From: Rouxiella silvae
GTDB taxonomy: Bacteria; Pseudomonadota; Gammaproteobacteria; Enterobacterales; Enterobacteriaceae
Length of the DNA: 43,682 bases
Direction: 5' to 3'
Assembly: GCF_002093625.1 (NCBI RefSeq)
Contig: NZ_MRWD01000049.1
Span: 1-43,682 of the forward strand
In this document: positions 34,781 to 43,295 of the stretch, one piece after another
How the letters are laid out: each line of letters starts with the position of its first letter
How positions within the stretch are numbered: the stretch's first letter is position 1
Made by a program: the position numbers and the translations under genes
The notes under the pieces: model-generated
The model's database searches: none
Told to the model about the DNA's origin: nothing
Seen by the model: only the letters and a program-made list of their open reading frames with translations

Positions 34781-35140
34781 TCAGAACTCTTTTTTCGAGA
34801 AACCCGTTACCGCTTTAAGACCCATTTCGCGGCCAAGCGCAGTCATCGGGTGTACCACCACAATACCGCGAACCACTTTCTTCAGCGTGCCCATATCGGC
34901 CTGCTCTTTCTTGGTAATTTCACGGCTGAACATTTTCGAAAGCTTTTGCGCTTCTGCGCTCAGCTTCACTTCACGCACGCCGCGCAGGCGCTCGATTTCA
35001 GCGGCTAATTTCTCTTTTTCTTTCATATGCTGGTCAATCAGTTCGGTAACGCCTTGCTGAATAACGGTAGCATCTTTGTGATTCAGGGCGTCGAGCATAT
35101 CGCTCAGGCGCTTAATCTCTGCTTTTTCTTTTTCGATCAT
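34781..35140 (-). CDS. yibL: YibL, DUF2810 ribosome-associated protein
   Basis: The 119-residue protein is predicted to have long coiled-coil-like helices (residues 1-65, rich in Lys/Glu) and the conserved tail [29 protein letters not shown], closely matching E. coli YibL. It has been reported as ribosome-associated; function unknown. No clear SD precedes the ATG at 35140. Convergent with sodA across a shared terminator. Confidence 0.9.
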   Translation of the reverse strand: MIEKEKAEIKRLSDMLDALNHKDATVIQQGVTELIDQHMKEKEKLAAEIERLRGVREVKLSAEAQKLSKMFSREITKKEQADMGTLKKVVRGIVVVHPMTALGREMGLKAVTGFSKKEF

Positions 35141-35230
35141 TTCGCTAACCCATATGCCATCAGGCGCCGCGATATTGCGGGGCAGGACGGCGAAAAATTA
35201 AATTCAGCCCGTAGTGTAACAGGAAGTAGA

Positions 35231-36742
35231 CTATTCGGCAGCCTGTGTAACGATACCGGGCGGTAATCCACTCATCTCGCAGGCTCTTCGCCCCACTCTC
35301 GCCAATGCTTCGGTGTAGCGCGCATTAAACGGGTAACAGCAGGAAAGCCGCAACGCATTGCGATAACGGCCACTAGGCGAGTATAGCGTGCCTGGCGTCA
35401 TGCAGATCTTTTCTTCAAGCAGCAGGTCAAACAATTTTACCGTATCGACTTCAGCCGGGAAATCGACCCAGAAAACGAAGCCCCCTTTTGGCTGCGTCGC
35501 GCGGGTTCCCTGCGGAAAATAGCGGACGATCAGTGATTTTGCTTCATCAACCTGTGCAGCATAGCGTCTTCTCAGCGTACGAAGATGATGATCAAATCCG
35601 CCAGACTCTAAAAACACCGCCAGTGTCTCTGACAACAGCGCCGACTCCGCCATTGAAGATACGGCTTTCAGATGACGCAGTTTTTCAGCGAATCGCCCTC
35701 CGGCAATCCAGCCAATGCGAAAATCAGGCGCCAGCGTCTTGGTAAAGCTGGTGCAAAAAAGCACCCAGCCCTTTTTATCAAAAGATTTTACCGCCGGAGA
35801 CAGCGTTGGCCCGAACTGAATCTCCGAGTACAGCCCGTCTTCAATCAGCGGCACCTGGTGATCGTTCATCAGGCGGGCGAGGCGTTTTTTAGCCGCCAGC
35901 GGCATGGTGAACCCCATCGGATTCTGCGCCGTTGGCATAGCAATGACCGCGTTGAGACGTTTTTCACTCAGCATCAATTCAAGCGCATCGAGTGACAAGC
36001 CGTCCTGAGGATCGGTAGGAATTTCTACCGCTTTTAATCCCAGACTCGCAAGCAGTGGCAGAAGATAAAAATAGGTTGGTGTCTCCAACCCCACGCTGTC
36101 GCCGGGTTTTGTGGTCACACGCAGAGCAAGCTGCAGCGCCTCCATGCAGCCATGCGTCAGGGTGATATCCGTCGGTTCAAGGATCATGCCAAGCGCCATG
36201 GCACGGCGGGCAATTTGTTGACGCAGGTGCAAATTGCCCGGCGGCAACGCGTATTGCCCGATAAGCTGCGGCTGGCGACGGAGCAGAGAAGACATAATTC
36301 GCCCTAGTTTGCCGCCAGGGTAGAAATCGTTGGTCTGCGGGCAGGCCAGAGAAATATTGGTGTAGGCGGGATTGGTCTGTGCGGCAAAAACCTTGTCGAT
36401 GAGCGCCAGCACTTCATCGGCAGGCTCGGCGGCGGGCGAATGTTCCTCGGCCCTGCTCACCAGAACAGGCAGCGCGCTGCTGACGTAAAAACCAGACTGT
36501 GGCCGCGCGTCAATCAGCCCTCGGTCTTCCAGACGGCGATAAGCTGCCACCACGGTATTGATGCTGACCTGATGCATCTCAGCGCTACGCCTCACGGACG
36601 GGAGACGACTTCCGGGCAGCAGCGTCCCACGGCGAATGGCTTCGGCCATTTGATCTGCAAGTTGGTTATAGCGGGTTTCAGCCGGTGCATCGGCATCGCT
36701 CGGGACGATAGGATCAACAGTTTCGGAGAGTAAATCGGTCAT
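35231..36742 (-). CDS. MocR-type PLP-dependent transcriptional regulator
   Basis: The protein has 503 residues. The N-terminal GntR winged helix (about 25-95; RYNQLADQMAEAIRRGTLLPG, LPSVRRSAEMHQVSINTVVAAYRRLEDRGLI) is joined to an aminotransferase class I fold (TLTHGCMEALQLALR, PTAQNPMGFTMP, and SFTKTLAPDFRIGW holding the PLP lysine). MocR proteins use PLP or PLP-amino-acid adducts as effectors. It is divergent from a LysE-type exporter, which is likely its target. Direct repeats lie between them. Confidence 0.92.
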   Translation of the reverse strand: MTDLLSETVDPIVPSDADAPAETRYNQLADQMAEAIRRGTLLPGSRLPSVRRSAEMHQVSINTVVAAYRRLEDRGLIDARPQSGFYVSSALPVLVSRAEEHSPAAEPADEVLALIDKVFAAQTNPAYTNISLACPQTNDFYPGGKLGRIMSSLLRRQPQLIGQYALPPGNLHLRQQIARRAMALGMILEPTDITLTHGCMEALQLALRVTTKPGDSVGLETPTYFYLLPLLASLGLKAVEIPTDPQDGLSLDALELMLSEKRLNAVIAMPTAQNPMGFTMPLAAKKRLARLMNDHQVPLIEDGLYSEIQFGPTLSPAVKSFDKKGWVLFCTSFTKTLAPDFRIGWIAGGRFAEKLRHLKAVSSMAESALLSETLAVFLESGGFDHHLRTLRRRYAAQVDEAKSLIVRYFPQGTRATQPKGGFVFWVDFPAEVDTVKLFDLLLEEKICMTPGTLYSPSGRYRNALRLSCCYPFNARYTEALARVGRRACEMSGLPPGIVTQAAE

Positions 36743-36790
36743 GGTGTCAGTTCCCGCCAGTGGTATGGGTACAGTTTATATTTTAACCTA

Positions 36791-36833
36791 CTGTAACCCT
36801 AACAATAGCTTATATCTGGCTCTGTAACCTAAC
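36791..36833 (+). promoter_or_regulatory. Direct repeats, MocR operator candidate
   Basis: CTGTAACCCTAAC (36791-36803) and CTGTAACCTAAC (36822-36833) are 31 bp apart, about three helical turns, between the divergent mocR-like and lysE-like genes. Direct repeats on one helix face are usual for MocR regulators. Confidence 0.6.
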
Positions 36834-36903
36834 TGTTTATCACCTTATGCTAATCACTCACTAGCCCTGCCGGCGCAGAGCGCATTTTCATAAGGAACAC
36901 CCG

Positions 36904-37518
36904 ATGTTAGATACTGCATTTGTGAGTTACGTTACCGTGATGTCAATTACACCGGGTCCTAATAACCTGCTGCTGGCCTCATCGGGTGTTAATTTTGGCC
37001 TGCGAAAAACACTGCCGATGACAATGGGGATCACCCTAGGCTGTTCGATTCAATGCGCGTTAACTACGTCTTTATTAGCCGTTTTACTGAGCTGGATGAC
37101 CGTTATTCGCCTGCCGATGGCGGTTTTAGGCTGTAGCTATCTGTTTTGGCTATCCTGGAAGATATTCCGTTCTTCAATGCCGCAGAACAAGGCCGAACAG
37201 CGCCCTATGCGACTGATTAATGGCGCCCTGTTCCAAGTGATAAATCCAAAAGCCTGGCTGATGGCAACTAACGTGGCCATTCTGTTCACGCCGCCAGCGG
37301 GCAATATGCTCCATCACACGCTGGCGAACTGTATCGGTTTTGCCGTGCTGAATTTTCCGTGCGTATTGATTTGGGCGATGATGGGCGACCGCCTTCGCAA
37401 GGCGCTGCAGGTAGAATGGAAGCTCAAGGCCTTTAATACCGTGATGGCAGGATTGATGGCACTGACCGCGCTGTGGCTAATTGTGGATGAGCTAAAGAAT
37501 GTCTTAATAATCAGTTAA
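36904..37518 (+). CDS. LysE/RhtB-family exporter
   Basis: The 204-residue membrane protein has about six helices. Family marks are SITPGPNNLLLASSGVNFGLRKTLP, GCSYLFWLSWKIF and FQVINPKAWLMATNVA. Probably an amino-acid exporter, with substrate suggested only by the divergent PLP-sensing MocR regulator. SD AAGGA. It ends just before the AT-rich cassette. Confidence 0.9.
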   Translation: MLDTAFVSYVTVMSITPGPNNLLLASSGVNFGLRKTLPMTMGITLGCSIQCALTTSLLAVLLSWMTVIRLPMAVLGCSYLFWLSWKIFRSSMPQNKAEQRPMRLINGALFQVINPKAWLMATNVAILFTPPAGNMLHHTLANCIGFAVLNFPCVLIWAMMGDRLRKALQVEWKLKAFNTVMAGLMALTALWLIVDELKNVLIIS

Positions 37519-37663
37519 CTGGATTATGCGTCTAAAATAATATTATAAATTAATGGTTTATTAAGATCCTGACCCACCATTTTTGAGCAAAAAAATGCTA
37601 TTCATTGAAGGCACTACGATTTTTTAGTACTTTTGTTAATCGCTCATAATGGAGGATCAGGAT

Positions 37664-38245
37664 ATGGCCGATAACATCCCCGTGTTTAAAGGGACTGGCA
37701 TATTCATCATCACAGAAAGGATTTACAGTCGCGATGCCCCTAACTGGCATGGTTTAGGGGCCACTATGCTACAAATCCATAAAATGGTCTTTCAGCTTAG
37801 TCGTAAGCAAGATAGCTATCTCGATGGGGCCAAGGTCACGTCTGCGAATGTCACTCTTTGGCAAAATATTAGAATCTTGGCTGGTGCAGAACTTTTACAA
37901 CGTGATAGCGCAGGCGCGGAACTTGAATTTTTTATGGAATACAGTGGATCAAGATTCATGGCAACGCCAGTCTCAGGAATTGACTCTAAAAAAATCCCTT
38001 CTGTTTTAACAAAAGAATATTCCCTTCCAACATCAGAAATCCTGGCATTTGGACATGATCCTTTGCCTAATGTTAATATCTATGGCAGGCCGGATGCGAA
38101 CTTTATGATGAATGATGGTGGGAAAGGCACACCTGAAGCTGCCGCAAAATACGATAAAAAAACGGGGCAATTAATTATGGTAAAACCCGGACATGAACTG
38201 TCTACTCTAATGAATAAATTGAATAAACCTCGAGGCCACAAATGA
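37664..38245 (+). CDS. Unknown soluble protein, first gene of an AT-rich cassette
   Basis: The product is 193 residues from ATG 37664 (GGAGG eight bases upstream; the in-frame ATG at 37649 lies within that SD). No cysteine, no signal peptide and no membrane segment. It starts MADNIPVFKGTGIFIITERI, has a central predicted beta-rich part and a Lys-rich tail (VKPGHELSTLMNKLNKPRGHK). I do not recognise the family. Base composition is visibly more AT-rich than in neighbouring genes. Its stop overlaps the next start (ATGA). An effector, toxin or sensor paired with the two membrane proteins is only a guess. Confidence 0.7.
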   Translation: MADNIPVFKGTGIFIITERIYSRDAPNWHGLGATMLQIHKMVFQLSRKQDSYLDGAKVTSANVTLWQNIRILAGAELLQRDSAGAELEFFMEYSGSRFMATPVSGIDSKKIPSVLTKEYSLPTSEILAFGHDPLPNVNIYGRPDANFMMNDGGKGTPEAAAKYDKKTGQLIMVKPGHELSTLMNKLNKPRGHK

Positions 38246-38673
38246 TTAAGGCTTACTTTCTAGTTGGCTTCGCCTTTGTATTTGCTTTGTTCGGATACTT
38301 CTCGCTAGATATTTTAGTCTCTCAATATCTTGGCGATCATAAAGGTGCGATTTTCGATTTAAGGGCATTTATAATTTTGCCCATTACACTCGCGGTGGAA
38401 TATGTCATCTACTTTATGGTGTCTTATTACCTTTTTGATAGAGTCAAAAATCTGTCATTTAAAAAAGACACTTACTTTCATATATTGTCTTTGATAGCTA
38501 ACGCCTTATTCTTATTTTTGTTTGTAAATCTATTTAGCCACAGCATAAGAGATTCGATAGGCTCTGATGTGGCATTACGTGTTGATGATTTCCCAGCCAC
38601 GAAAATTTATCTTTCATCCATGATAAGTTCACTGATAATTTTATTGGGAGTTCGTAAAGTATGGCCCCGATAA
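38242..38673 (+). CDS. Unknown four-helix membrane protein of the AT-rich cassette
   Basis: The 143-residue protein has four hydrophobic segments (about 5-27, 42-66, 78-98 and 122-138). A conserved family was not recognised. It starts with ATGA overlapping the previous stop, SD GAGG, and its end overlaps the third gene by 13 bases, so all three are translationally coupled. The loop between helices 3 and 4 (SIRDSIGSDVALRVDDFPATK) should face one side of the membrane. Confidence 0.7.
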   Translation: MIKAYFLVGFAFVFALFGYFSLDILVSQYLGDHKGAIFDLRAFIILPITLAVEYVIYFMVSYYLFDRVKNLSFKKDTYFHILSLIANALFLFLFVNLFSHSIRDSIGSDVALRVDDFPATKIYLSSMISSLIILLGVRKVWPR

Positions 38674-38999
38674 ACCCTTGGGAAAGTGTTAAAAAAGGAT
38701 TTATGAAAACCTTTAATTATCAGGATAAGGAAGGAAGGGCTAACTACATCGTGTTTGTTGTCTTTCAAGCTTTGTGGTTTTTTCTTTATTTGCTTTTCTA
38801 TGCCTCAAAAACCTCCGAAATAGGCTTTATTCCACTGATACTGCTCATTCTTCCGACATTGTCTTGCGCCGTTAGAAGGATCAATGACGCAGGCTACTCT
38901 AAGGCAATCATAGTACTACTTTGCGTAGCACCTTATATTATGCTGATTTTTATGGCTTTTCCGTCTTCTATAAAAGAAAAAAACCAAACTAGCGCTTAA
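38661..38999 (+). CDS. DUF805-family membrane protein
   Basis: The product has 112 residues. DUF805 marks are NYQDKEGRANYIVF, LILPTLSCAVRRINDAGYSKA and three to four hydrophobic helices. The family is widespread and functionally uncharacterised; the usual RRLHD is RRIND here. The ATG at 38703 (SD AAAGGA) is an alternative start that keeps the whole domain. The end overlaps the convergent mtlR gene by 11 bases. Confidence 0.75.
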   Translation: MAPINPWESVKKGFMKTFNYQDKEGRANYIVFVVFQALWFFLYLLFYASKTSEIGFIPLILLILPTLSCAVRRINDAGYSKAIIVLLCVAPYIMLIFMAFPSSIKEKNQTSA

Positions 39000-39537
39000 C
39001 GGGGGAAAGTCGTGACGGCTGCTGATTGCTGATGTGCGCAATCAGGCCGGTGATGGAAAGTACCATCGTCGAACGCACAATTTGCTGATAGCGCTGACGC
39101 TGCATGGCGATTAATGACTCATCGGCTTCGCCGGGTTTGAGGAAGGTCGGCGCAGGCGGCAGCACAGCCACACAGTGCAGCTCGCCAAAGGGCCCGAGTA
39201 TTTCATCATCGGTAAAACGGTATTCGTTACCGTCGTAATTAAGCTCTTCTCTCAGAGCCATCAACAGTTCAGCGTCTTCATACTCATTGCGGCTAATCAC
39301 CCCAAGCGCATAAATCAGCTTTAGTCGCACGGACAAGTCGCCCAACGGTCCGTTGCCGGTTAACAGCGGTTCTACGGCGTATTTCACCGCATAATCATCT
39401 TTACGAAAAACCTGAACCACCAAAATATCCAGCGCTTCCGCCAACAGCTCCACCGCGGTCATGAGAAAACTTCGTACGGTTTTTCCCGCATTCAATTTTT
39501 CCAAAACCCGGTTCTCAAACGCCTGTGCTTTTTCCAT
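38989..39537 (-). CDS. mtlR: Mannitol operon repressor MtlR
   Basis: The 182-residue protein is an all-helical MtlR/FumE-type protein (FENRVLEKLNAGKTVRSFLMTAVELLAEALDILV, LGDLSVRLKLIYALGVIS, EYEDAELLMALREELNYD). It lacks a DNA-binding fold, so repression of mtlA is probably indirect. It is the last gene of mtlA-mtlD-mtlR. SD is weak. Its final codons overlap the end of the convergent DUF805 gene. Confidence 0.92.
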   Translation of the reverse strand: MEKAQAFENRVLEKLNAGKTVRSFLMTAVELLAEALDILVVQVFRKDDYAVKYAVEPLLTGNGPLGDLSVRLKLIYALGVISRNEYEDAELLMALREELNYDGNEYRFTDDEILGPFGELHCVAVLPPAPTFLKPGEADESLIAMQRQRYQQIVRSTMVLSITGLIAHISNQQPSRLSPVKR

Positions 39538-39603
39538 GGTCGCTATTCACGATGTTAAGTGAGTCTTTCAACGCCCACGGCGTCATCCTTGATAGAGGTT
39601 TGC

Positions 39604-39625
39604 CGGACGCTAAAAATTGCGTCCG
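39604..39625 (-). other. Small stem-loop in the mtlD-mtlR gap
   Basis: CGGACGC and GCGTCCG flank TAAAAATT in the 197-bp gap between mtlD and mtlR; nothing else coding is seen there. No T-run follows on the transcribed strand. It may reduce read-through into mtlR. Confidence 0.45.
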
Positions 39626-39734
39626 ACTCTCCTTTCTTCACCTGGTGTTGGGTTAACCCGACGCCCATAAGCGGCATTTACGTTATCCGTTCTTTGCCAC
39701 TTCAGTGCCTTTGGGTTCGACGTTGATGCGCCCG

Positions 39735-40883
39735 TTAGTGCATTTTCTCATAGGCGCTAACCGCCTGAGCAACCACTTCACCGTCGGCAGGCAAGCCGGA
39801 AATCTGTGCCAACGCGGCTTTCGGTCCAAGCGTGTTCAGCAGCTCTACCAGTTCTTGGGCCTGAGGGTCCTGCTCGCTGCGATAACGCATTGCGGCGGCA
39901 ATACCGATCACCAGATTGGCATTAGGCAATGCGTATTCTTCGGTGCCCAGCAGCGGTTTAATCAATCGGTCACCGGCGCTTAGCTTGCGCAGCGGCTGGC
40001 GGCCTACGCGCTCCACGTCGTCGTGCAGGTAAGGATTTTCAAAACGAGAAAGAATTTTATTGATGTAGGCGGCATGCTTTTCTGGGTCAAAACCGTAGCG
40101 CTTAATGAGCACCGCGCCGCTCTCTTCCATCGCACCCTTCACCACGTCGCGCACTGTCGGGTCAAGAATCGCGTCGCGGATCGTCGCGTGGCCCGCCTGC
40201 TGGCCCAGATAAGCGGTGATGGCGTGGCCAGTATTGAGGGTAAAGAGTTTACGCTCAACGAAGGCCATAAGATTGTCAGTCAGTTCCATGCCTTTAATTT
40301 CAGGCAGCGGACCTTTGAATTGGGTTTTATCAACAATCCATTCGCTGAATGTTTCAACGGTGACTTCAAGAGGATCACGGGTGCCTGCCGCTGCGGGTGG
40401 CACAATGCGATCGACTGCGGAGTCAACGAAACCGACGTGAGCCTCAACCCAGGCTTTTTCGTCTTCCGGCAGCGCGTTGAACACGTGTTGTTTAAACTGG
40501 CTGGTACCGCGCACCATATTTTCACAGGCGATGATATTCAGCGGGCTTTCATTGCCCTGCTGATGACGCAGCACGAGGCCTTTGGCCACGTTCGGCGCAA
40601 TTTTTTCAAGCACGGTTGGGCCTACGGCGGTGGTCACCAGATCTACCTGAGCGATAAGATTTATCGCGTCCTGACCGGCACTGTTTACCGCACTGACATT
40701 GCTGACAGGCTCAACGGTCGCCTGCTCTCCAACCACGTGCACGTCATAGCCTTTACGGCTGTTAAGCGCATCCAGCAGAACAGGGCTAACATCGGCAAAG
40801 GTTAATTCAATTTTTGCATCGGCAAGCAGTTTGCCAATAAATCCACGGCCAATATTGCCGGCCCCAAAGTGTAAAGCTTTCAT
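39735..40883 (-). CDS. mtlD: Mannitol-1-phosphate 5-dehydrogenase
   Basis: This 382-residue long-chain dehydrogenase has NAD-binding [12 protein letters not shown] at residues 6-17, [12 protein letters not shown], and the catalytic-region [16 protein letters not shown] with active-site Lys/Asn/His. It oxidises mannitol-1-phosphate to fructose-6-phosphate, the step after uptake by MtlA. SD AGGGAG. It follows mtlA after a 155-bp gap carrying a stem-loop. Confidence 0.97.
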   Translation of the reverse strand: MKALHFGAGNIGRGFIGKLLADAKIELTFADVSPVLLDALNSRKGYDVHVVGEQATVEPVSNVSAVNSAGQDAINLIAQVDLVTTAVGPTVLEKIAPNVAKGLVLRHQQGNESPLNIIACENMVRGTSQFKQHVFNALPEDEKAWVEAHVGFVDSAVDRIVPPAAAGTRDPLEVTVETFSEWIVDKTQFKGPLPEIKGMELTDNLMAFVERKLFTLNTGHAITAYLGQQAGHATIRDAILDPTVRDVVKGAMEESGAVLIKRYGFDPEKHAAYINKILSRFENPYLHDDVERVGRQPLRKLSAGDRLIKPLLGTEEYALPNANLVIGIAAAMRYRSEQDPQAQELVELLNTLGPKAALAQISGLPADGEVVAQAVSAYEKMH

Positions 40884-40937
40884 GATAACTCCCTAAAACG
40901 GTGATAAGAACCAGGAAGCTCTGGGCTTCGAATCAAC

Positions 40938-40980
40938 AACCGGGTCTGCTACCCAAACGTTGGATATGACAGACCCGGTT
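40938..40980 (-). other. Stem-loop between mtlA and mtlD
   Basis: Perfect 11-bp arms AACCGGGTCTG (40938-40948) and CAGACCCGGTT (40970-40980) with a 21-base loop and no T-run. Likely a processing/stability element allowing unequal mtlA and mtlD levels. Confidence 0.6.
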
Positions 40981-41038
40981 AGTGACGTTCTCAATATGTT
41001 TGGCTATCGATAACCCGAAGATTATCAATCAATCGATT

Positions 41039-42955
41039 TTATCCGCGAATGATCTGGAGCACTTCTTCAACACTATTTGTATTTGCCAGACGGTCAATAA
41101 CGCCATCTTCATCGAGCGCGGTGGTCAGTTTAGTGATCACGTTGATGTGCTCATTATTGCGAGCGGCGATACCGATAACCAGACGGGCAGAATCATCTTC
41201 ATCTTCGCCCCAGCGAATACCTGCCGGATACTGGCAGAATACGATACCGGTTTTCAGCACGCGATCTTTAGCTTCAATAGTGCCATGCGGCACTGCAATC
41301 GACTCGCCGAGATAAGTAGAAGTCAGCTGTTCACGCGCCAGCATTGCTTCTACATATTCAGGTTGGACGTAGCCGCCTTTCACCAGTTGCTCACCGGCAA
41401 AGCGAATTGCCTGCTCTTTATTGGCGGCAGTTAGGCCGAGGAAGATGTTTTCTGGACTCATGCGGAACAGATTAGCGTTGTCCGCATCGCTGACCAAGCT
41501 GTCGTTCAGCGTAGTGTTTACTTTCTCTTTGTATTCGCTGGTTTTATTAACTTCAACCAAACGAGCAACCAGGTCGGTATAAAGGCCGCTGTCGAGGAAG
41601 TTGGTCAACGAAATGTGCTGCGCGTGTGGAACTTGGCGTAACGCACGTTCGGTGAGGTCGCGGTGAGTGATCACCAGGTCCACATCGTCCGGCAGATTAT
41701 TAATCGCCGTATTGGTGACCGAAATATTGGTCAGCCCAGCATCCTGCACTTTTTTACGCAGCACACCTGCACCCATGGCGCTTGAGCCCATACCCGCATC
41801 ACAGGCTACGATGATTTTACGCACGGTTGACAGGTCGCCCGCAACGCCGGTCGCAGCGCCTGGTTTGCCGCCTTTAGACTGCGCTTTCATGTCTTGCACG
41901 CGACGTGTTGCTTCTTCCAGCTCATCTTCGTCTTTCACTTTCGAGCTTTTCAGCAAGATAGCCGAGACCACGAAGGAGACCAGGAACGCTGCAACAATCG
42001 CTGAGATGTTAGCGAAGTAGGCACCTTTGGGCGTCATCGCCAGAACGGCAATAATTGAACCCGGTGAAGCCGGTGATACCAGACCGCCGTTCAGCACGGT
42101 GAGCGTAAACACGCCGGTCATGCCGCCAAGAATAACGGCCAACAGCAGGCGTGGATTCATCAACACGTATGGGAAGTAAATTTCGTGAATACCGCCCAAG
42201 AAGTGGATGATTGCCGCACCGCCCGCAGACTGTTTGGCGCTGCCGCGGCCGAAGACCATGTAAGCAATCAGTACGCCCATACCTGGGCCTGGGTTAGCTT
42301 CAATCAGGAAGAAGATAGATTTACCGGCTTCGGTTGCCTGTTGGATCCCAAGCGGCGAGAAGATGCCGTGGTTAATCGCATTATTCAGGAACAGGATTTT
42401 TGCCGGTTCAACAAAGATAGAGGCCAGCGGCAACAGGTTATGGATAACCATAATATGCACGCCAGCAGCCAGCAGCTTGGACAGAGCTTCAACTAACGGT
42501 CCAATCGCCAGGAAGGAGAGCACGGCCAGCAGCATGCCGATAATACCGGCCGAGAAGTTGTTAACCAGCATCTCGAAGCCGCTTTTAATCTTGCCATCAA
42601 CCCAGCGGTCGAAGCGTTTAATACACCAGCCGCCTAAAGGACCGGCAATCATTGCGCCGAGGAACATCGGCATATCCGCACCAACGATGACGCCCATGGT
42701 GGTGATTGCACCAACCACGCCACCGCGATCGCCGCCAACCAGACGCCCACCGGTAAAACCGATAAGCAGCGGCAATAGATAGGTAATCATCGGCCCGACC
42801 AGCTTGGCCAGGGTCGCGTTAGGGATCCAACCGGTAGGAATAAACAGCGCGGTGATAATACCCCAAGCGATAAATGCCCCAATATTAGGCATTACCATGT
42901 TACTCAGGAAACGGCCGAAGTTTTGAACTCCGACCTTGACGTCTGGTGAAAGCAT
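41039..42955 (-). CDS. mtlA: PTS mannitol transporter, EIICBA MtlA
   Basis: The product is 638 residues from ATG 42955 (AGGGG nine bases upstream). EIIC membrane part at about 1-340 (NIGAFIAWGIITALFIPTGW, HFLGGIHEIYFPYVLMNPR), EIIB at about 380-470 with the phospho-cysteine in VACDAGMGSSAMGAG, and EIIA at about 490-638 with the phospho-histidine in GESIAVPHGTIEAKD. It imports mannitol as mannitol-1-phosphate. It closely follows E. coli MtlA. First gene of the operon, with a CRP-site cluster upstream. Confidence 0.97.
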   Translation of the reverse strand: MLSPDVKVGVQNFGRFLSNMVMPNIGAFIAWGIITALFIPTGWIPNATLAKLVGPMITYLLPLLIGFTGGRLVGGDRGGVVGAITTMGVIVGADMPMFLGAMIAGPLGGWCIKRFDRWVDGKIKSGFEMLVNNFSAGIIGMLLAVLSFLAIGPLVEALSKLLAAGVHIMVIHNLLPLASIFVEPAKILFLNNAINHGIFSPLGIQQATEAGKSIFFLIEANPGPGMGVLIAYMVFGRGSAKQSAGGAAIIHFLGGIHEIYFPYVLMNPRLLLAVILGGMTGVFTLTVLNGGLVSPASPGSIIAVLAMTPKGAYFANISAIVAAFLVSFVVSAILLKSSKVKDEDELEEATRRVQDMKAQSKGGKPGAATGVAGDLSTVRKIIVACDAGMGSSAMGAGVLRKKVQDAGLTNISVTNTAINNLPDDVDLVITHRDLTERALRQVPHAQHISLTNFLDSGLYTDLVARLVEVNKTSEYKEKVNTTLNDSLVSDADNANLFRMSPENIFLGLTAANKEQAIRFAGEQLVKGGYVQPEYVEAMLAREQLTSTYLGESIAVPHGTIEAKDRVLKTGIVFCQYPAGIRWGEDEDDSARLVIGIAARNNEHINVITKLTTALDEDGVIDRLANTNSVEEVLQIIRG

Positions 42956-42974
42956 AAAACACACCCCTATTGAT

Positions 42975-42997
42975 ACGCGCTAACAATAAGAGCGCGT
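42975..42997 (-). promoter_or_regulatory. Stem-loop in the mtlA leader
   Basis: ACGCGCT and AGCGCGT pair around a 9-base loop, just upstream of the mtlA ribosome-binding site. It may influence translation; no evidence beyond the pairing. Confidence 0.35.
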
Positions 42998-43088
42998 TAT
43001 ACGTGGTAATTATTGGGACGGTATATTTACCCATTAAAATGATGGGAGTCCGTCGAATTGCTGTCTGCAAGACGAACTCTAGCACGCC

Positions 43089-43094
43089 ATTATG
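43089..43094 (-). promoter_or_regulatory. -10 candidate of the mtlA promoter
   Basis: On the minus strand CATAAT lies here with no matching -35; the nearest CRP site is centred about 44 bases upstream of the implied start, close to the class II position. A second CATAAT at 43158-43163 abuts another CRP site. Confidence 0.45.
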
Positions 43095-43118
43095 ACCACG
43101 CGTAGAGCTGCCCCGGCC

Positions 43119-43295
43119 CGTGATAGCGATCACGGCCTACCCCCCTAACCACCCCGCATTATGGTGATCCAGATCACATAAAAGCCTTGTAACTTAAGCA
43201 CAAAGAGCGAAAAATCATCACTCAGGTAAAATATTTGTGATCAATATCACTATTTAATGGTTAAGGTTTATCGCAAAAGCGTGATGATGATCACA
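43119..43295 (-). promoter_or_regulatory. Cluster of four CRP sites upstream of mtlA
   Basis: Four GTGA-N6-TCAC sites: 43119-43134 (CGTGATAGCGATCACG), 43163-43178 (GGTGATCCAGATCACA), 43236-43251 (TGTGATCAATATCACT) and 43280-43295 (CGTGATGATGATCACA). Centres are 44, 73 and 44 bp apart. E. coli mtlA also has multiple CRP sites. Strong catabolite control is expected. Confidence 0.85.

Noticed and set aside
37649-38999. Prophage or insertion-sequence remnant at the AT-rich cassette.
   Set aside because: No transposase, integrase, terminal inverted repeats, target duplication or tRNA attachment site was seen next to it.
39735-40805. Long antisense open frames over mtlD (for example 40023-40805).
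   Set aside because: Shadow of a GC-rich coding strand; mtlD is certain and the antisense products have low-complexity composition without motifs.
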